This document shows, in pieces, positions 26,177 to 35,156 of a stretch of DNA of 64,000 nt (within the stretch, counting starts at the first letter, position 1; every line of letters begins with the position of its first letter). Source of the DNA: RGIG8748 sp045544515 (GTDB taxonomy: Bacteria; Bacillota; Clostridia; UMGS1810); the NCBI GenBank assembly GCA_045544515.1, contig JAZPZD010000002.1, positions 124,001 to 188,000 of the forward strand, given 5' to 3'. The translations under genes and the position numbers were made by a program. The notes beneath the pieces are model-generated. The model did not search any database. It saw only the letters and a program-made list of their open reading frames with translations, and was not told the origin of the DNA.

Positions 26177-26936
26177 TGACGAGAGACCAATGCTTAAATC
26201 CCTTACAGGTATCGTGGCGGCATCGCCCGACATAAAAGCGGTTTATGACTTTTCTGTTTGTTCCGCTGCTCTTGAGTGGATTTCGGAGAACAATGCAGAC
26301 ATAGCCTTCCTTGATATAAATATGCGCGGTATGGGCGGTCTTGCACTGGCAGAAAAAATCATCGAATTTCAGCCTGATTGTAAAATTGTTTTCTGTACAG
26401 GATACGAGGAGTATGCATTAAATGCCATACAGCTGCGGTGCAGCGGATATCTTATAAAGCCGATAACAGCAGAGGCTGTCCAAAAAGAAATTGACCATAT
26501 AAAGAGCAAAAATCCAAATATTTCATTGCTTGATGTTAAATGTTTCGGCAACTTTGAGGTTTTAAAAAACGGAGAGGCGCTTACCTTCAGGCGTTCAAAG
26601 GCAAAAGAGCTTTTTGCCGTACTCGTTGACAGAAACGGTGCAGGAATGACGGGAAAGCAAATATGTGCAGTTATGTGGCCCGAAAACACCGATGATGTTA
26701 AAAATATGGATTATTTAAGACATCTTGTGGGGGATCTTAAAAAATCACTTGCGCAAGTCGGTGCAGAAAGGGTATTTTGCCAGGACGGATATAACTACAG
26801 AATTGATCCCACGAGAATCAACTGCGATTACCACAAGTTTTTAAAAACAGGAAAACCTCATTTCCGCGGCGAGTATATGACACAATATTCATGGGCAGAA
26901 GACACCCTATCTTTGCTTGTGGAAACAAAACAATAA
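26157..26936 (+). CDS. Response regulator with OmpR/SARP-like winged-helix output domain, 259 aa
   Basis: ATG 26157 lies inside the end of the kinase gene. The receiver (1-120) has acidic DDE near residue 8, phosphoacceptor Asp in IAFLDINMRGMGG and Lys in YLIKPITAEAV. The output domain (about 125-225) has the trans_reg_C/SARP pattern: VKCFGNFEVLKNGEALTFRRSKAKELFAVLVDRNGAGMTGKQICAVMWP, then YLRHLVGDLKKSL and a hairpin wing QDGYNYRID. LytS-type kinases usually pair with LytTR regulators, so a winged-helix partner is less common. Winged-helix regulators of this kind bind direct repeats with an 11-bp period, like the three boxes in this region. That link is inferred. Confidence 0.82.
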   Translation: MIAITVDDERPMLKSLTGIVAASPDIKAVYDFSVCSAALEWISENNADIAFLDINMRGMGGLALAEKIIEFQPDCKIVFCTGYEEYALNAIQLRCSGYLIKPITAEAVQKEIDHIKSKNPNISLLDVKCFGNFEVLKNGEALTFRRSKAKELFAVLVDRNGAGMTGKQICAVMWPENTDDVKNMDYLRHLVGDLKKSLAQVGAERVFCQDGYNYRIDPTRINCDYHKFLKTGKPHFRGEYMTQYSWAEDTLSLLVETKQ

Positions 26937-26944
26937 ATTAGTTT

Positions 26945-26972
26945 ACGGTCGGAATTATCCGACCGTATTTTT
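26945..26972 (+). terminator. Terminator after the response regulator
   Basis: ACGGTCGGA (26945-26953), ATTA loop, TCCGACCGT (26958-26966), then ATTTTTAT. Confidence 0.75.
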
Positions 26973-26985
26973 ATTTAAATTCAAA

Positions 26986-27005
26986 TTTGTCATAGGTTTG
27001 TCATA
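26986..27005 (+). promoter_or_regulatory. Direct-repeat activator box 2
   Basis: Identical to boxes 1 and 3: TTTGTCATA, GG, TTTGTCATA. Eight bp later GATAAA (27014-27019) serves as -10, and the start codon follows 48 bp after the box. Confidence 0.75.
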
Positions 27006-27052
27006 GTCTATCTGATAAAATTATTAAACAATATTATCTGAAAGGAATTTTG

Positions 27053-29242
27053 ATGATGAAAAAGAGAATATTAACCTACATTATTTGCATTTGTATGGTG
27101 TTTTGCTCATTTAACACCGTTGCTTTTGCAAAAGATTCGCAAAGCATTGTAATCTTATATGAAAATGATGTTCATTGCGCAGTTACCGGATATTCCAAAC
27201 TTGCATCAATGAAAAAAGAATTAGAGGCACAATACGACCATGTTGGTGTGGTATCCTCGGGTGACTTTGTCCAGGGAGGAACAATTGGAGCCGTATCAAA
27301 AGGCGAATATATTGTAAGACTTATGAATCTTGTCGGCTATGATGCGATAGCTCTTGGAAACCACGAATTTGACTACACTGTTTCCAGACTTTCAGAGCTT
27401 TTTGAACTATCTGAAACAAAATACATATCCTGCAACTTTGCAAAGGTTGGCGAAGAAAAAACATATTTCGAACCATTTACCATAGTTTCCTACGGAGATG
27501 TTGACATTGCCTATATCGGTATTGTTACACCCGAAACAATCACTTCGGCACGCCCGTCACAGTTCAGAAATGAAAACGGAGACATCATCTACACCTTTAA
27601 CGAATCAAGACTGCACGATGTGGTACAGCAAAATATTGACCAGGCAACCAAGCTGGGTGCAGATTATGTAATTGCACTTTCACATATCGGATATGATGAG
27701 TCTGGAAGTTTAAATGATGTTACCGATATTATAGAAAATACCGATGGATTAGATGTGGTTCTGGATGCCCATTCCCATTCTGTAATTGAAGAAAAATTGA
27801 TAAAAGATAAAAGCGGCGATAATGTTTTGCTCACATCTACCGGTACGGGTTTTGAGCATATTGGCAAGCTTACTATTACAAATGGTACATTTGACACAGA
27901 GCTTATTAAAACCGAAACCTACAGCAAGACCGATGCCGATGTTGATGCTTATATTGCACAAATCAACGAAAGCTATTCCAAGCTTGGTAACAGAAAAATT
28001 GCCAAGAGCGAGGTTGAGCTTATTACGCATAACGAAGAGGGCATCAGATTGGTAAGAACTGCGGAAACCAATCTTGGAAATTTGTGCTCTGATGCACTTC
28101 GCATTGTAACAAACGCAGATGTTTCCTTTGCAAACGGCGGTGGCTTGCGTGCGCCGATTAAAGCAGGCGATATAACATTCAATGACATTTACTCGGTTTT
28201 TCCCTTCAATAACCGTATTGTAACAGCAGAGATTACGGGGCAGGTATTACTCGATATGCTCGAAATGAGTATGATGACTTATCCCGAAGAAGACGGCTCC
28301 TTTCCCCATGTGTCAGGAATGACATTTTCTGTTGACAAATCAATTCCGTCATCTGTACAGGTTGATGAAAATGGATTTTTCACAGAGGTAAACGGAGATT
28401 ACCGTGTGTACGATGTGAAGGTATTTGATAAAGAAAGCGGTACATATAAAGAGCTGGAGCTTGACAAAAAATATATTATTGCAAGCTCGGATTTTTACAT
28501 TCTTAATTTTGGAAGCGGAATGTCAATGTTTAAGGATGCAAAGGTTGTTGAAAGCGAAGGAATGCTTGATGTTGAAGTTTTAGAGAGATATATTACAGAC
28601 AACTTAAACGGGGTTATCGGCGAAGAATACAAAGAGTTAAATCCCAAAATTACATTTACAGACGGCAAAACAGAAAAAACACTCGGTACATTTGTCAATT
28701 TAACCGAGGAGTCGGAATATGCCGTTGCCGCAAAATTTGTTGTGGATAACGGTTTTATGACAGGAGTAACAGAAAAAACCTTTGCACCGGAGGAAATGTT
28801 AAACAGAGCTATGGCGGTAACAGTTCTCTGGAGATTGGCAGGTTGCCCTGTTGCAAACTATGCCATGAGATTTGAAGATGTTGAGTTAGAAAGCTGGTAT
28901 GCAGAGGCAATACGCTGGGCGGCATCAGTCGGAATTGCAAACGGCTATTCGGCAGAGCAGTTTGCTCCAAGCGACATAATAACCCGTGAACAGCTTGCGA
29001 CAATTATGTGGCGTTATGCAAAGCATAAAGGTGCAGATGTGAGCATCGGAGAAAGCACGAATATCTTAAGCTATGAAGATATTTTCACTGTAAGCGACTA
29101 CGCTATGCCTGCATTTCAGTGGACCTGCGGCAGCGGAATAATGTCCGGAAACACAATCAGTACACTTGCTCCGAATAATAATGTAAGCCGAATTTACTTT
29201 GCATCTGTTCTTTATAAATATTCACAGAGTGTAAAAAACTAA
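27053..29242 (+). CDS. Secreted 5'-nucleotidase/metallophosphatase with SLH domains, 729 aa
   Basis: ATG 27053 (or 27056) follows AAAGGA. A signal peptide (about 1-24) is followed by a metallophosphatase domain with YENDVHC, SSGDFVQGG, LGNHEFDY, LSHIGYDE and DAHSHS, then the 5'-nucleotidase C-terminal substrate domain (NLCSDALRI, FANGGGLRAPI, VFPFNNRIV). These enzymes hydrolyse nucleotides or sugar nucleotides outside the cell to scavenge phosphate and nucleosides. The last 180 residues hold two or three SLH repeats that tether it to the wall, similar to those of the 22068 protein. It is directly behind box 2 and is followed after 12 bp by a STAS gene. A phosphate-scavenging product fits the Pho-box-like look of the operator. 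Confidence 0.9.
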   Translation: MMKKRILTYIICICMVFCSFNTVAFAKDSQSIVILYENDVHCAVTGYSKLASMKKELEAQYDHVGVVSSGDFVQGGTIGAVSKGEYIVRLMNLVGYDAIALGNHEFDYTVSRLSELFELSETKYISCNFAKVGEEKTYFEPFTIVSYGDVDIAYIGIVTPETITSARPSQFRNENGDIIYTFNESRLHDVVQQNIDQATKLGADYVIALSHIGYDESGSLNDVTDIIENTDGLDVVLDAHSHSVIEEKLIKDKSGDNVLLTSTGTGFEHIGKLTITNGTFDTELIKTETYSKTDADVDAYIAQINESYSKLGNRKIAKSEVELITHNEEGIRLVRTAETNLGNLCSDALRIVTNADVSFANGGGLRAPIKAGDITFNDIYSVFPFNNRIVTAEITGQVLLDMLEMSMMTYPEEDGSFPHVSGMTFSVDKSIPSSVQVDENGFFTEVNGDYRVYDVKVFDKESGTYKELELDKKYIIASSDFYILNFGSGMSMFKDAKVVESEGMLDVEVLERYITDNLNGVIGEEYKELNPKITFTDGKTEKTLGTFVNLTEESEYAVAAKFVVDNGFMTGVTEKTFAPEEMLNRAMAVTVLWRLAGCPVANYAMRFEDVELESWYAEAIRWAASVGIANGYSAEQFAPSDIITREQLATIMWRYAKHKGADVSIGESTNILSYEDIFTVSDYAMPAFQWTCGSGIMSGNTISTLAPNNNVSRIYFASVLYKYSQSVKN

Positions 29243-29254
29243 AGGAGGATTCCC

Positions 29255-29554
29255 ATGACAATCAATGTGGAAAGAGATTTTGAACTTGTTACTCTCGAAA
29301 TAACAGGAAGACTTGATACAACAACTGCACCAAATCTTGAGTCGGTTGTAAATGAACTTTCCGAAGACACAAAAGAGCTTGTTTTTGATATGTCCGATGT
29401 TGAATACATATCCTCGGCAGGAATCAGGGTTCTTCTGGGAGCATATAAGAAGATGAATCTCGCCTGCGGAAAAATCCGAATTAAAAAAGCTAACGATATG
29501 GTCAGTGAGGTTTTTGAAATGACCGGACTTTCGGAAATGCTTGACGGGGAGTGA
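29255..29554 (+). CDS. STAS-domain anti-sigma factor antagonist, 99 aa
   Basis: ATG 29255 follows AAAGGAGG. The whole protein is a STAS domain of the SpoIIAA/RsbV type: beta-rich start, FDMSDVEYISSAGIRVLL with the phosphorylatable Ser53/Ser54, then alternating helices. Unphosphorylated forms bind an HATPase-type anti-sigma partner. A close paralogue lies at 35157 next to a SpoIIE-HATPase fusion, so the two STAS proteins may share or compete for partners. Cotranscribed with the 5'-nucleotidase and overlapping the next gene's ribosome binding site. Confidence 0.88.
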   Translation: MTINVERDFELVTLEITGRLDTTTAPNLESVVNELSEDTKELVFDMSDVEYISSAGIRVLLGAYKKMNLACGKIRIKKANDMVSEVFEMTGLSEMLDGE

Positions 29555-29559
29555 TATCT

Positions 29560-30129
29560 GTGGAAAACAAAATTTTGTTTATAAATTCGTGTACGAGACC
29601 GAATTCGCGCACAAATGAATTGGCACAACACCTGCTCAATTGCCTTGATGGAAAAATAACGCATATGGATTTATACAAAACGAAATTACTGCCCTGTGAC
29701 AGCAGCGAACTTAAAAAAAGGGAAGAAAACATAAAAAGATGCAATTTTTCCTGCTTGGAATTTGAGCATGCAAAGCAGTTTGCAGATGCGGATATTATCG
29801 TTATTGCTGCACCGTTTTGGGATTTGTCATTTCCCTCTGTTCTTAAAATTTATTTTGAAAATATAACAATTTCCGGCGTAACTTTTGAATATTCGGAAAA
29901 AGGCCGTCCTGTTTCAAAATGCAGAGCAAAAAAGTTGTATTACATAACCACTTCAGGCGGATATATAGGTGATAACAATTTTGGATTTGACTATGTAAAA
30001 GCACTTGCAGAGAACTTTTTTGGCATTAAGGATATAAGCTTTTACTCGGCAGAAGGGCTGGACATCTTTGACGCAGATGTAAAAGGAATTATGGATGAAA
30101 CTAAAAAGAAGATTACAAGCGAATTATAA
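29560..30129 (+). CDS. Flavodoxin-fold NAD(P)H-dependent oxidoreductase, 189 aa
   Basis: The start is GTG 29560 with GGGGAGTGA upstream; the GTG at 29551 overlaps the previous stop and has no site. The N-terminal beta strand and phosphate-binding loop (ILFINSCTRPNSRTNELAQHLL), the middle DIIVIAAPFWDLSFPSVLKIYFENI and the later ITTSGGYIG match the NADPH-dependent FMN reductase/azoreductase family. It would use FMN to reduce quinones, nitro or azo compounds. Two or three Cys residues near residue 50-70 could be redox-active but are not diagnostic. It lies 5 bp after the STAS gene. Its link to that pathway is unclear. Confidence 0.78.
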   Translation: MENKILFINSCTRPNSRTNELAQHLLNCLDGKITHMDLYKTKLLPCDSSELKKREENIKRCNFSCLEFEHAKQFADADIIVIAAPFWDLSFPSVLKIYFENITISGVTFEYSEKGRPVSKCRAKKLYYITTSGGYIGDNNFGFDYVKALAENFFGIKDISFYSAEGLDIFDADVKGIMDETKKKITSEL

Positions 30130-30235
30130 AATACAGTGAGAAGATGTTATGACTTTTTTGGAAACTCACCCGACCATTTGCGTGATTAATGCTTTGTGGC
30201 GGTTAAGTAAATATCGAATAAGAGCGTGAATAAAA

Positions 30236-30634
30236 ATGAAAAAGATTAAACAAAACTTATTACTTGTGTTGATGGCAGTGCTTCTCTTTTTGTTTTTGGG
30301 TTGTGAGCAAAATAAAATCATCGAAACGGTTGACTATTCAGGGTATTCTTTTACCGACACCTCATGGACAAGAAAAGCAGAGCACGATATCGAAAGCATA
30401 AGATTTGGCTCTGACGGGTCATTTGCATATTGGTGTGCCTGCGGAAATCCCGTAAACGATTCTGATTTAAGCCAAGGATATACCTATGATGCCGAAACAA
30501 AAACCATTACAATAAAATATATAGAAACCACCGAGGAAACTGTTTCAACTATCAAAATTGAAGCGTGTGACGATAAAAGCTTAAAACTCAATTTTGACGG
30601 AGAGATACGGGAATTTGTCAAAGAGAAGAAATGA
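30236..30634 (+). CDS. Putative lipoprotein, 132 aa
   Basis: ATG 30236 has only a weak site (AAGAGCGTGAATAAAA). A short basic start and a hydrophobic stretch lead to a lipobox (LFLGC, Cys near residue 23), so the mature protein would be lipid-anchored outside. The rest is a beta-rich domain with a YSFTDTSWTRKAEHDIESIRFGSDG start and a CACG motif, a lipocalin-like or immunoglobulin-like pattern of unknown role. A hairpin overlapping box 3 follows. Confidence 0.6.
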   Translation: MKKIKQNLLLVLMAVLLFLFLGCEQNKIIETVDYSGYSFTDTSWTRKAEHDIESIRFGSDGSFAYWCACGNPVNDSDLSQGYTYDAETKTITIKYIETTEETVSTIKIEACDDKSLKLNFDGEIREFVKEKK

Positions 30635-30664
30635 TCAAACTGATGTGACAAAGGCTTTTTGCCC

Positions 30665-30684
30665 TTTGTCATAGGTTTGTCATA
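30665..30684 (+). promoter_or_regulatory. Direct-repeat activator box 3
   Basis: Same two TTTGTCATA copies with GG between. Eight bp later TATACA (30693-30698) serves as -10. The first half-site also forms one arm of a hairpin with TGACAAAGG at 30646-30654, possibly the upstream gene's terminator. It heads the GGDEF-alarmone-STAS gene run. Confidence 0.75.
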
Positions 30685-30720
30685 GCGGATTTTATACAAT
30701 ATCCCAAGGAGTGATATAGG

Positions 30721-32292
30721 ATGAAAATACAATCGGTTCAATTCAAATTTTTAATAACAGTTATATCGGCTATGCTGGCTATCACGATATTTATAGGCGG
30801 TTTGAGTATATATGAGGTCGATAAGTTCATTCAGCATCAAACCAAGGATTTTATAGATGTCACATGCGAAAAAGACGCTTCTCAAATCAACGATATTTTC
30901 GGAGATATGGAAAAGTCGGTACATATTATGGAAAGCTATGTGCTGGGTTTGATAAACACCAAAGCGGACATTTCAAATACACAAAGACAAGCTGAAATTT
31001 TAGAGCATTCTGACGAAATGTTTGTTGATGTAGCAAACAATACCGATGGTGCAGTGGCGTATTACTTCAGATTTGCTCCTGAACTTTCGCACAACACATT
31101 CGGACTGTTTTACAGCAAAGTAGAAAGAGAGGACGGATTTTTTCGTTTTGAACCGACAGATTTGTCCCTTTACAACAGAGAGGATACCGAACATGTAGGC
31201 TGGTACTGGCAGCCGTTTGAAGCAGGAAAACCCGTCTGGATGTTGCCATACCACAACAAAAACAACAATATAATGATGATTTCGTATGTTGTGCCCCTGT
31301 ACTATGACAATGAGTTCATAGGCGTTGTCGGTATGGATTTTGACTACACCGTTTTAACAGATAAGGTTCACGAAATAAAAATTTATGAAAACGGATTTGC
31401 ACATCTCGAGTTCGAAGGAGCAGATGTGTGTAATGCAGAGCATGTGGAAGAAGCAAAACTTCATGAGCATCCGGAAGAATACTTAAGCGTATCCAAAGAA
31501 TTAAAAAACGGAATGTCTCTTATCATTTCTGCAAACTACAACGATATAAAACAGATACGATATGACATCGCACTTAAGATACTGTTTGTTGTGCTTTTGC
31601 TCGCTATACTGTTTTCTCTTATAATAATTTTTGTTGTCAGAAGAATTGTGTATCCCTTGAAAAAGCTTACAGAGGCATCTGTAAAACTTTCAAGCGGGGA
31701 TTATGATGTTGAAATAGCACACAACAACACTTATGAAATAAAGCTCTTAAGTACTGCATTTGAAAATATGGCTCTGCATCTTAAAGAGCATGAAAAGCTG
31801 CAGCATCTTTTAGCCTATCGTGATTCACTCACAGGGCTCAGAAACACCAATTCCTATTGGGCGTGGATAACTGATTTTGATAAAGAAATTGAAAACAAAG
31901 AAATAGTTTTTGGCGTTTTGGTTTTTGATATCAACTATCTTAAAGAAACCAATGACAGATATGGTCACGATGTAGGTAACAAGCTTATTGTAAGTGCGGC
32001 ACGGCTCATCTCGGACATATTCAAAAGAAGTCCTGTTTTCAGAATCGGCGGAGATGAATTTTTGGTTATTTTGCAAAACAGAGACCTTGATGACATGGAA
32101 GAACTTCTTGAAAAATTCGATGAAGAGTGCCTCAACGAGTCAGTGGAAACAGAAAAAGAAAATATCCCTGTAAGTATTGCAAAAGGCTTTGCAAGATATG
32201 ATGCCCAAAAGGACACAAACTTTATAGATGTATTTAACAGAGCTGACGATGCAATGTATGTAAACAAACGAGAAATTAAGGGGTTGAAATAA
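30721..32292 (+). CDS. Membrane diguanylate cyclase with dCache sensor and HAMP, 523 aa
   Basis: ATG 30721 follows AAGGAGTGA. The N-terminal membrane helix (about 8-30) is followed by a large extracytoplasmic Cache-type domain (to about 285; FDYTVLTDKV near its end), a second membrane helix, a HAMP linker (YPLKKLTEASVKLSSGDYDVEI), and a GGDEF domain with intact G443-G444-D445-E446-F447. It should make cyclic di-GMP from GTP in response to an external ligand. No RxxD inhibitory site is seen just before GGDEF, so product feedback may be absent. It lies directly behind box 3 and heads a run of nucleotide-second-messenger genes. Confidence 0.9.
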   Translation: MKIQSVQFKFLITVISAMLAITIFIGGLSIYEVDKFIQHQTKDFIDVTCEKDASQINDIFGDMEKSVHIMESYVLGLINTKADISNTQRQAEILEHSDEMFVDVANNTDGAVAYYFRFAPELSHNTFGLFYSKVEREDGFFRFEPTDLSLYNREDTEHVGWYWQPFEAGKPVWMLPYHNKNNNIMMISYVVPLYYDNEFIGVVGMDFDYTVLTDKVHEIKIYENGFAHLEFEGADVCNAEHVEEAKLHEHPEEYLSVSKELKNGMSLIISANYNDIKQIRYDIALKILFVVLLLAILFSLIIIFVVRRIVYPLKKLTEASVKLSSGDYDVEIAHNNTYEIKLLSTAFENMALHLKEHEKLQHLLAYRDSLTGLRNTNSYWAWITDFDKEIENKEIVFGVLVFDINYLKETNDRYGHDVGNKLIVSAARLISDIFKRSPVFRIGGDEFLVILQNRDLDDMEELLEKFDEECLNESVETEKENIPVSIAKGFARYDAQKDTNFIDVFNRADDAMYVNKREIKGLK

Positions 32293-32295
32293 AGC

Positions 32296-33252
32296 GTGGG
32301 AAGTAAAAAGAGAAGATTTGCCGATGATGGCTGGGCACTGTGGATTGACGGTGACGACAGAAGCACAATCTACCTAAACGAGTGGATAAACCCAAAAGGC
32401 AGAAGCTATGTAGATGTAAGCGTGCGTGTGTATGGGGCAAAAGAAACAAAGAAAGTCAACTTTTTTGTTCCCTTTGAAATAGAAGAAACCGAAATCACCG
32501 ATTTGTCATATATGCTATCAGATAGCGCCTCATTAAGAGCACTGTTTAATACCAACGGCGAGGTGGATTCCGAAAAGGCCAAATACGCTTCCGAGCTGCG
32601 TTATGACAACAGGACAGTAAGCCTTATAAATCTTACCGGTGAATTTACCAAAGTAAAAAAAGTTTCTTACGGAACGGTTATTACTGTGGATTTTGAATTT
32701 ATCAAGACTTCTATAACATCTGACGAAGCGTACCTGATATTTCGAATACCACACAAAACATTAGACAAGGTTTTTGCTCCGGTAATAGATGTTGACAGTG
32801 TGTTTGACAGGATAAATTCATTGATCCAGAGCCCTATGATTTCCGAAAAATACGGTTATTCAATAAGAATCAATGAGGCAAGGCTTTTGCCTCCCGAAAT
32901 TAACCGGATAGAAGTCTTGCATGAGCAACGGATTAAAAAAGCCCTTGTTACAATTTCTCTTGGCGATGAGTACGAGATGAATGACTCTACCTGTTACCGT
33001 ATAAGGCGTCTCGAGGCGGAGCTCAACCGCAATTATGCACCCGAGGGTTATGATTGTTTGGATGCAATTACATATCAATGGGTAGAAGAACGCGACTCTA
33101 ATATGAAGTCACACTACAATTTTTACTTTACCATGGAGCATAACGAAATCAGCAAAATGAGTATGCTTGTTTATCTGTTCATGGTCCTTTTAACAGGGGC
33201 ATTGGGCGGTGCAATATATGATTTATTTAAGTTGATGTTCGGGTTAATGTAA
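32296..33252 (+). CDS. Unknown protein with C-terminal membrane anchor, 318 aa
   Basis: The start is GTG 32296, 3 bp after the GGDEF stop. AAGGGG lies somewhat far upstream, so coupling is likely. The soluble part (1-285) is beta-rich with no motif I recognise. The last 30 residues (MLVYLFMVLLTGALGGAIYDLFKLMFGLM) form a membrane helix that would tether it facing the cytoplasm. The alarmone synthetase follows 12 bp later. A role in localising or sensing for these enzymes is conceivable but unsupported. Confidence 0.55.
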   Translation: MGSKKRRFADDGWALWIDGDDRSTIYLNEWINPKGRSYVDVSVRVYGAKETKKVNFFVPFEIEETEITDLSYMLSDSASLRALFNTNGEVDSEKAKYASELRYDNRTVSLINLTGEFTKVKKVSYGTVITVDFEFIKTSITSDEAYLIFRIPHKTLDKVFAPVIDVDSVFDRINSLIQSPMISEKYGYSIRINEARLLPPEINRIEVLHEQRIKKALVTISLGDEYEMNDSTCYRIRRLEAELNRNYAPEGYDCLDAITYQWVEERDSNMKSHYNFYFTMEHNEISKMSMLVYLFMVLLTGALGGAIYDLFKLMFGLM

Positions 33253-33264
33253 GGAGGAGATATT

Positions 33265-34317
33265 TTGAATTTAAAATGCAGACTTATTTTAGAGGACTAC
33301 AGAAAGCAAAGGGATGACTTTGTAAAACTTGGCGACACAGTACATACAATGCTCTCCGACATAGTAAAAGATTTAGGTCTTGCCGTTCTTGCTGTTGAGC
33401 ACCGTGTCAAAGAGGAAAAAAGCCTTGCCGGAAAGCTCGAAAGAAAAGGGGATTCATATAACACACTGGAAGACATCACCGACATTCTCGGTTGCCGTGT
33501 GATTTGTTTCCTTTCTGATGAAATCGACAAAATCGGACAAAAGATAGAAGAAAACTTTGTTGTCGACTGGGAGAATTCATCAGACAAAAGAGCACTCATC
33601 AAGGAGGATGTTTTCGGATATTTATCCCTGCATTACATCTGTTCGCTTCCCGCAGGCAGCAAGTGGCCCGATGAAATATGTGGAAAGAAGTTCGAAATTC
33701 AGATAAGAACTATTTTGCAGCACGCCTGGTCCGCAATCAATCACGATATAGGATATAAGAGTGATTTTGGGGTTCCAAGAGAGGTAAGGCGCCAGTTTGC
33801 ACGCCTTGCGGGGCTTTTGGAACTTGCAGATGATGAGTTTGTGCGTGCCCGTGACAATATGGTGGGGTATACGGAGGATATAAGAAGACGCATAATAACA
33901 GATGATGCAGACGATGTATCAATCAATATGATTTCGCTCAATGAATATGTCCTGCACAACCAGAAAATGCAAAGCATCATCCGTGAAATAGCGGATATCA
34001 CAGGTGCAGAAATCAGCGAGATTGATCCCGAAAGCTATATCCCCCAGCTTGCATTTTTGGGTATAACCAAGCTCGGAGATATTGAGGCGATGATAAAGGA
34101 AAATTATGACCTTGCAATGAAGCTGGCTGACAAAGCATTGTCTGCGGCGGATCTTGATATTGTTTCATCAAGCGTTGCACTTCGTTTCTTGTGCCGTGCA
34201 GAGCTAATTAACAAAAATTATGATTTTGATAAAATCGTAGAGTTTTTGAAAATTTCTTTGGGAACAAAGGAAAAAGCCGAAAGGCAGGCAAAACAACTGC
34301 TTAAGCAGTTGCGTTAG
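33265..34317 (+). CDS. RelA/SpoT-domain GTP pyrophosphokinase, 350 aa
   Basis: TTG 33265 has a strong AAGGAGGAG site. Residues 25-200 form a (p)ppGpp synthetase domain: KGDSYNTLEDITDILGCRVICF, then FGYLSLHYICSLP and EIQIRTILQHAWSAINHDIGYK. No HD hydrolase or TGS/ACT domain is present, so it resembles a small alarmone synthetase with an extra helical C-terminal 150 residues. It would transfer pyrophosphate from ATP to GTP/GDP. A hydrolase gene lies downstream, separated by a 280-bp repeat whose left arm covers the last codons of this gene. Cotranscription with GGDEF and STAS genes is likely. Confidence 0.85.
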   Translation: MNLKCRLILEDYRKQRDDFVKLGDTVHTMLSDIVKDLGLAVLAVEHRVKEEKSLAGKLERKGDSYNTLEDITDILGCRVICFLSDEIDKIGQKIEENFVVDWENSSDKRALIKEDVFGYLSLHYICSLPAGSKWPDEICGKKFEIQIRTILQHAWSAINHDIGYKSDFGVPREVRRQFARLAGLLELADDEFVRARDNMVGYTEDIRRRIITDDADDVSINMISLNEYVLHNQKMQSIIREIADITGAEISEIDPESYIPQLAFLGITKLGDIEAMIKENYDLAMKLADKALSAADLDIVSSSVALRFLCRAELINKNYDFDKIVEFLKISLGTKEKAERQAKQLLKQLR

Positions 34318-34580
34318 TATCCGAACCCGCCTAAACCAAGTAAAATAGCCGTTTTTCTTTGTTGTCGGTCTCGAAATACGTCAGTATTACTTCGACCTTC
34401 CGCCTTGAAAAACCGACAATTTTATCTTGTTTTAGGTTCTATGAATTTTCGGTGCAGTGTTTTTGCGTCAATGCGAGGCAAAAACACAGCTAATGCTGAC
34501 GCATTTGCGAGTATTTTAACGATGCAGTGGCGTAAAAACACGCACCCAAAACGGGTTCGGATACTAACGCAACTGCTTAA
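34301..34580. repeat. 280-bp element with 29-bp perfect terminal inverted repeats
   Basis: Arms 34301-34329 and 34552-34580 are exact inverse copies (TTAAGCAGTTGCG...). Inside are nested imperfect inverted repeats (CCTAAACCAAG... against CTTGTTTTAGG near 34420-34436) and hairpins such as GTGTTTTTGC/GCAAAAACAC (about 34459-34489). No ORF of note. It looks like a MITE or other dispersed structured repeat. It covers the 3' end of the synthetase gene and ends 18 bp before the hydrolase start. Confidence 0.8.
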
Positions 34581-34598
34581 ACAAAAGGGGGAATGCTG

Positions 34599-35129
34599 AT
34601 GACCTATGAAAAAAAGGTGCAGAACGCTTACGAATTTGCAAAAGCAAAACACAAAGGGCAAAAGCGTATCGGCGGTGATGATTACATAACCCATCCGGTA
34701 GCGGTCTCGGAAATTGTAAAGAGTCAGGGACTAGGCGAAAACTATCAGATAACGGCACTCTTTCACGATTTGCTTGAGGATACAGATGCAACCGAAGAGG
34801 AAATTCTGAAATACGGAAATCAGCAAATCCTTGAGGCGGTAAAACTCTTAACCAAGAAAAAAGGTTACATTATGTCAGAGTATATAAGTGCCATAAGGCA
34901 AAACCCCCTTGCTTTTGCAGTAAAAGCGGCAGACAGATTGCACAACTTGCAGTGTGCAATCATTACAGATGAGGAATTCAAGCGAAAATACATATTGGAG
35001 ACTGTTGACTGGTATCTGGATTTTTCGCCCGAAATCCGAAAGGCAGTAAAAAGGCTTGCGGAGAGCCTCGAAACTCCGATGGCGGAATTATCATTTCTCT
35101 ACGATCCAATAGAATCGTGGAAACAATAA
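34599..35129 (+). CDS. HD-domain protein, probable small alarmone hydrolase, 176 aa
   Basis: ATG 34599 has AAAGGGGGA 7 nt upstream; ATG 34593 is too close. The HD metal site is present: H32 (YITHPVAV), H56-D57 (LFHDLLEDTDA), E60-D61 acting in water activation, and D in AVKAADRLHNLQ. This matches the (p)ppGpp 3'-pyrophosphohydrolase half of SpoT and stand-alone Mesh1-type hydrolases. Paired with the synthetase at 33265 it would give an on/off alarmone switch. Placed between that gene and a STAS-SpoIIE module. Confidence 0.82.
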   Translation: MTYEKKVQNAYEFAKAKHKGQKRIGGDDYITHPVAVSEIVKSQGLGENYQITALFHDLLEDTDATEEEILKYGNQQILEAVKLLTKKKGYIMSEYISAIRQNPLAFAVKAADRLHNLQCAIITDEEFKRKYILETVDWYLDFSPEIRKAVKRLAESLETPMAELSFLYDPIESWKQ

Positions 35130-35156
35130 AAATATTTATAAGGAGATTTTTAAAAA

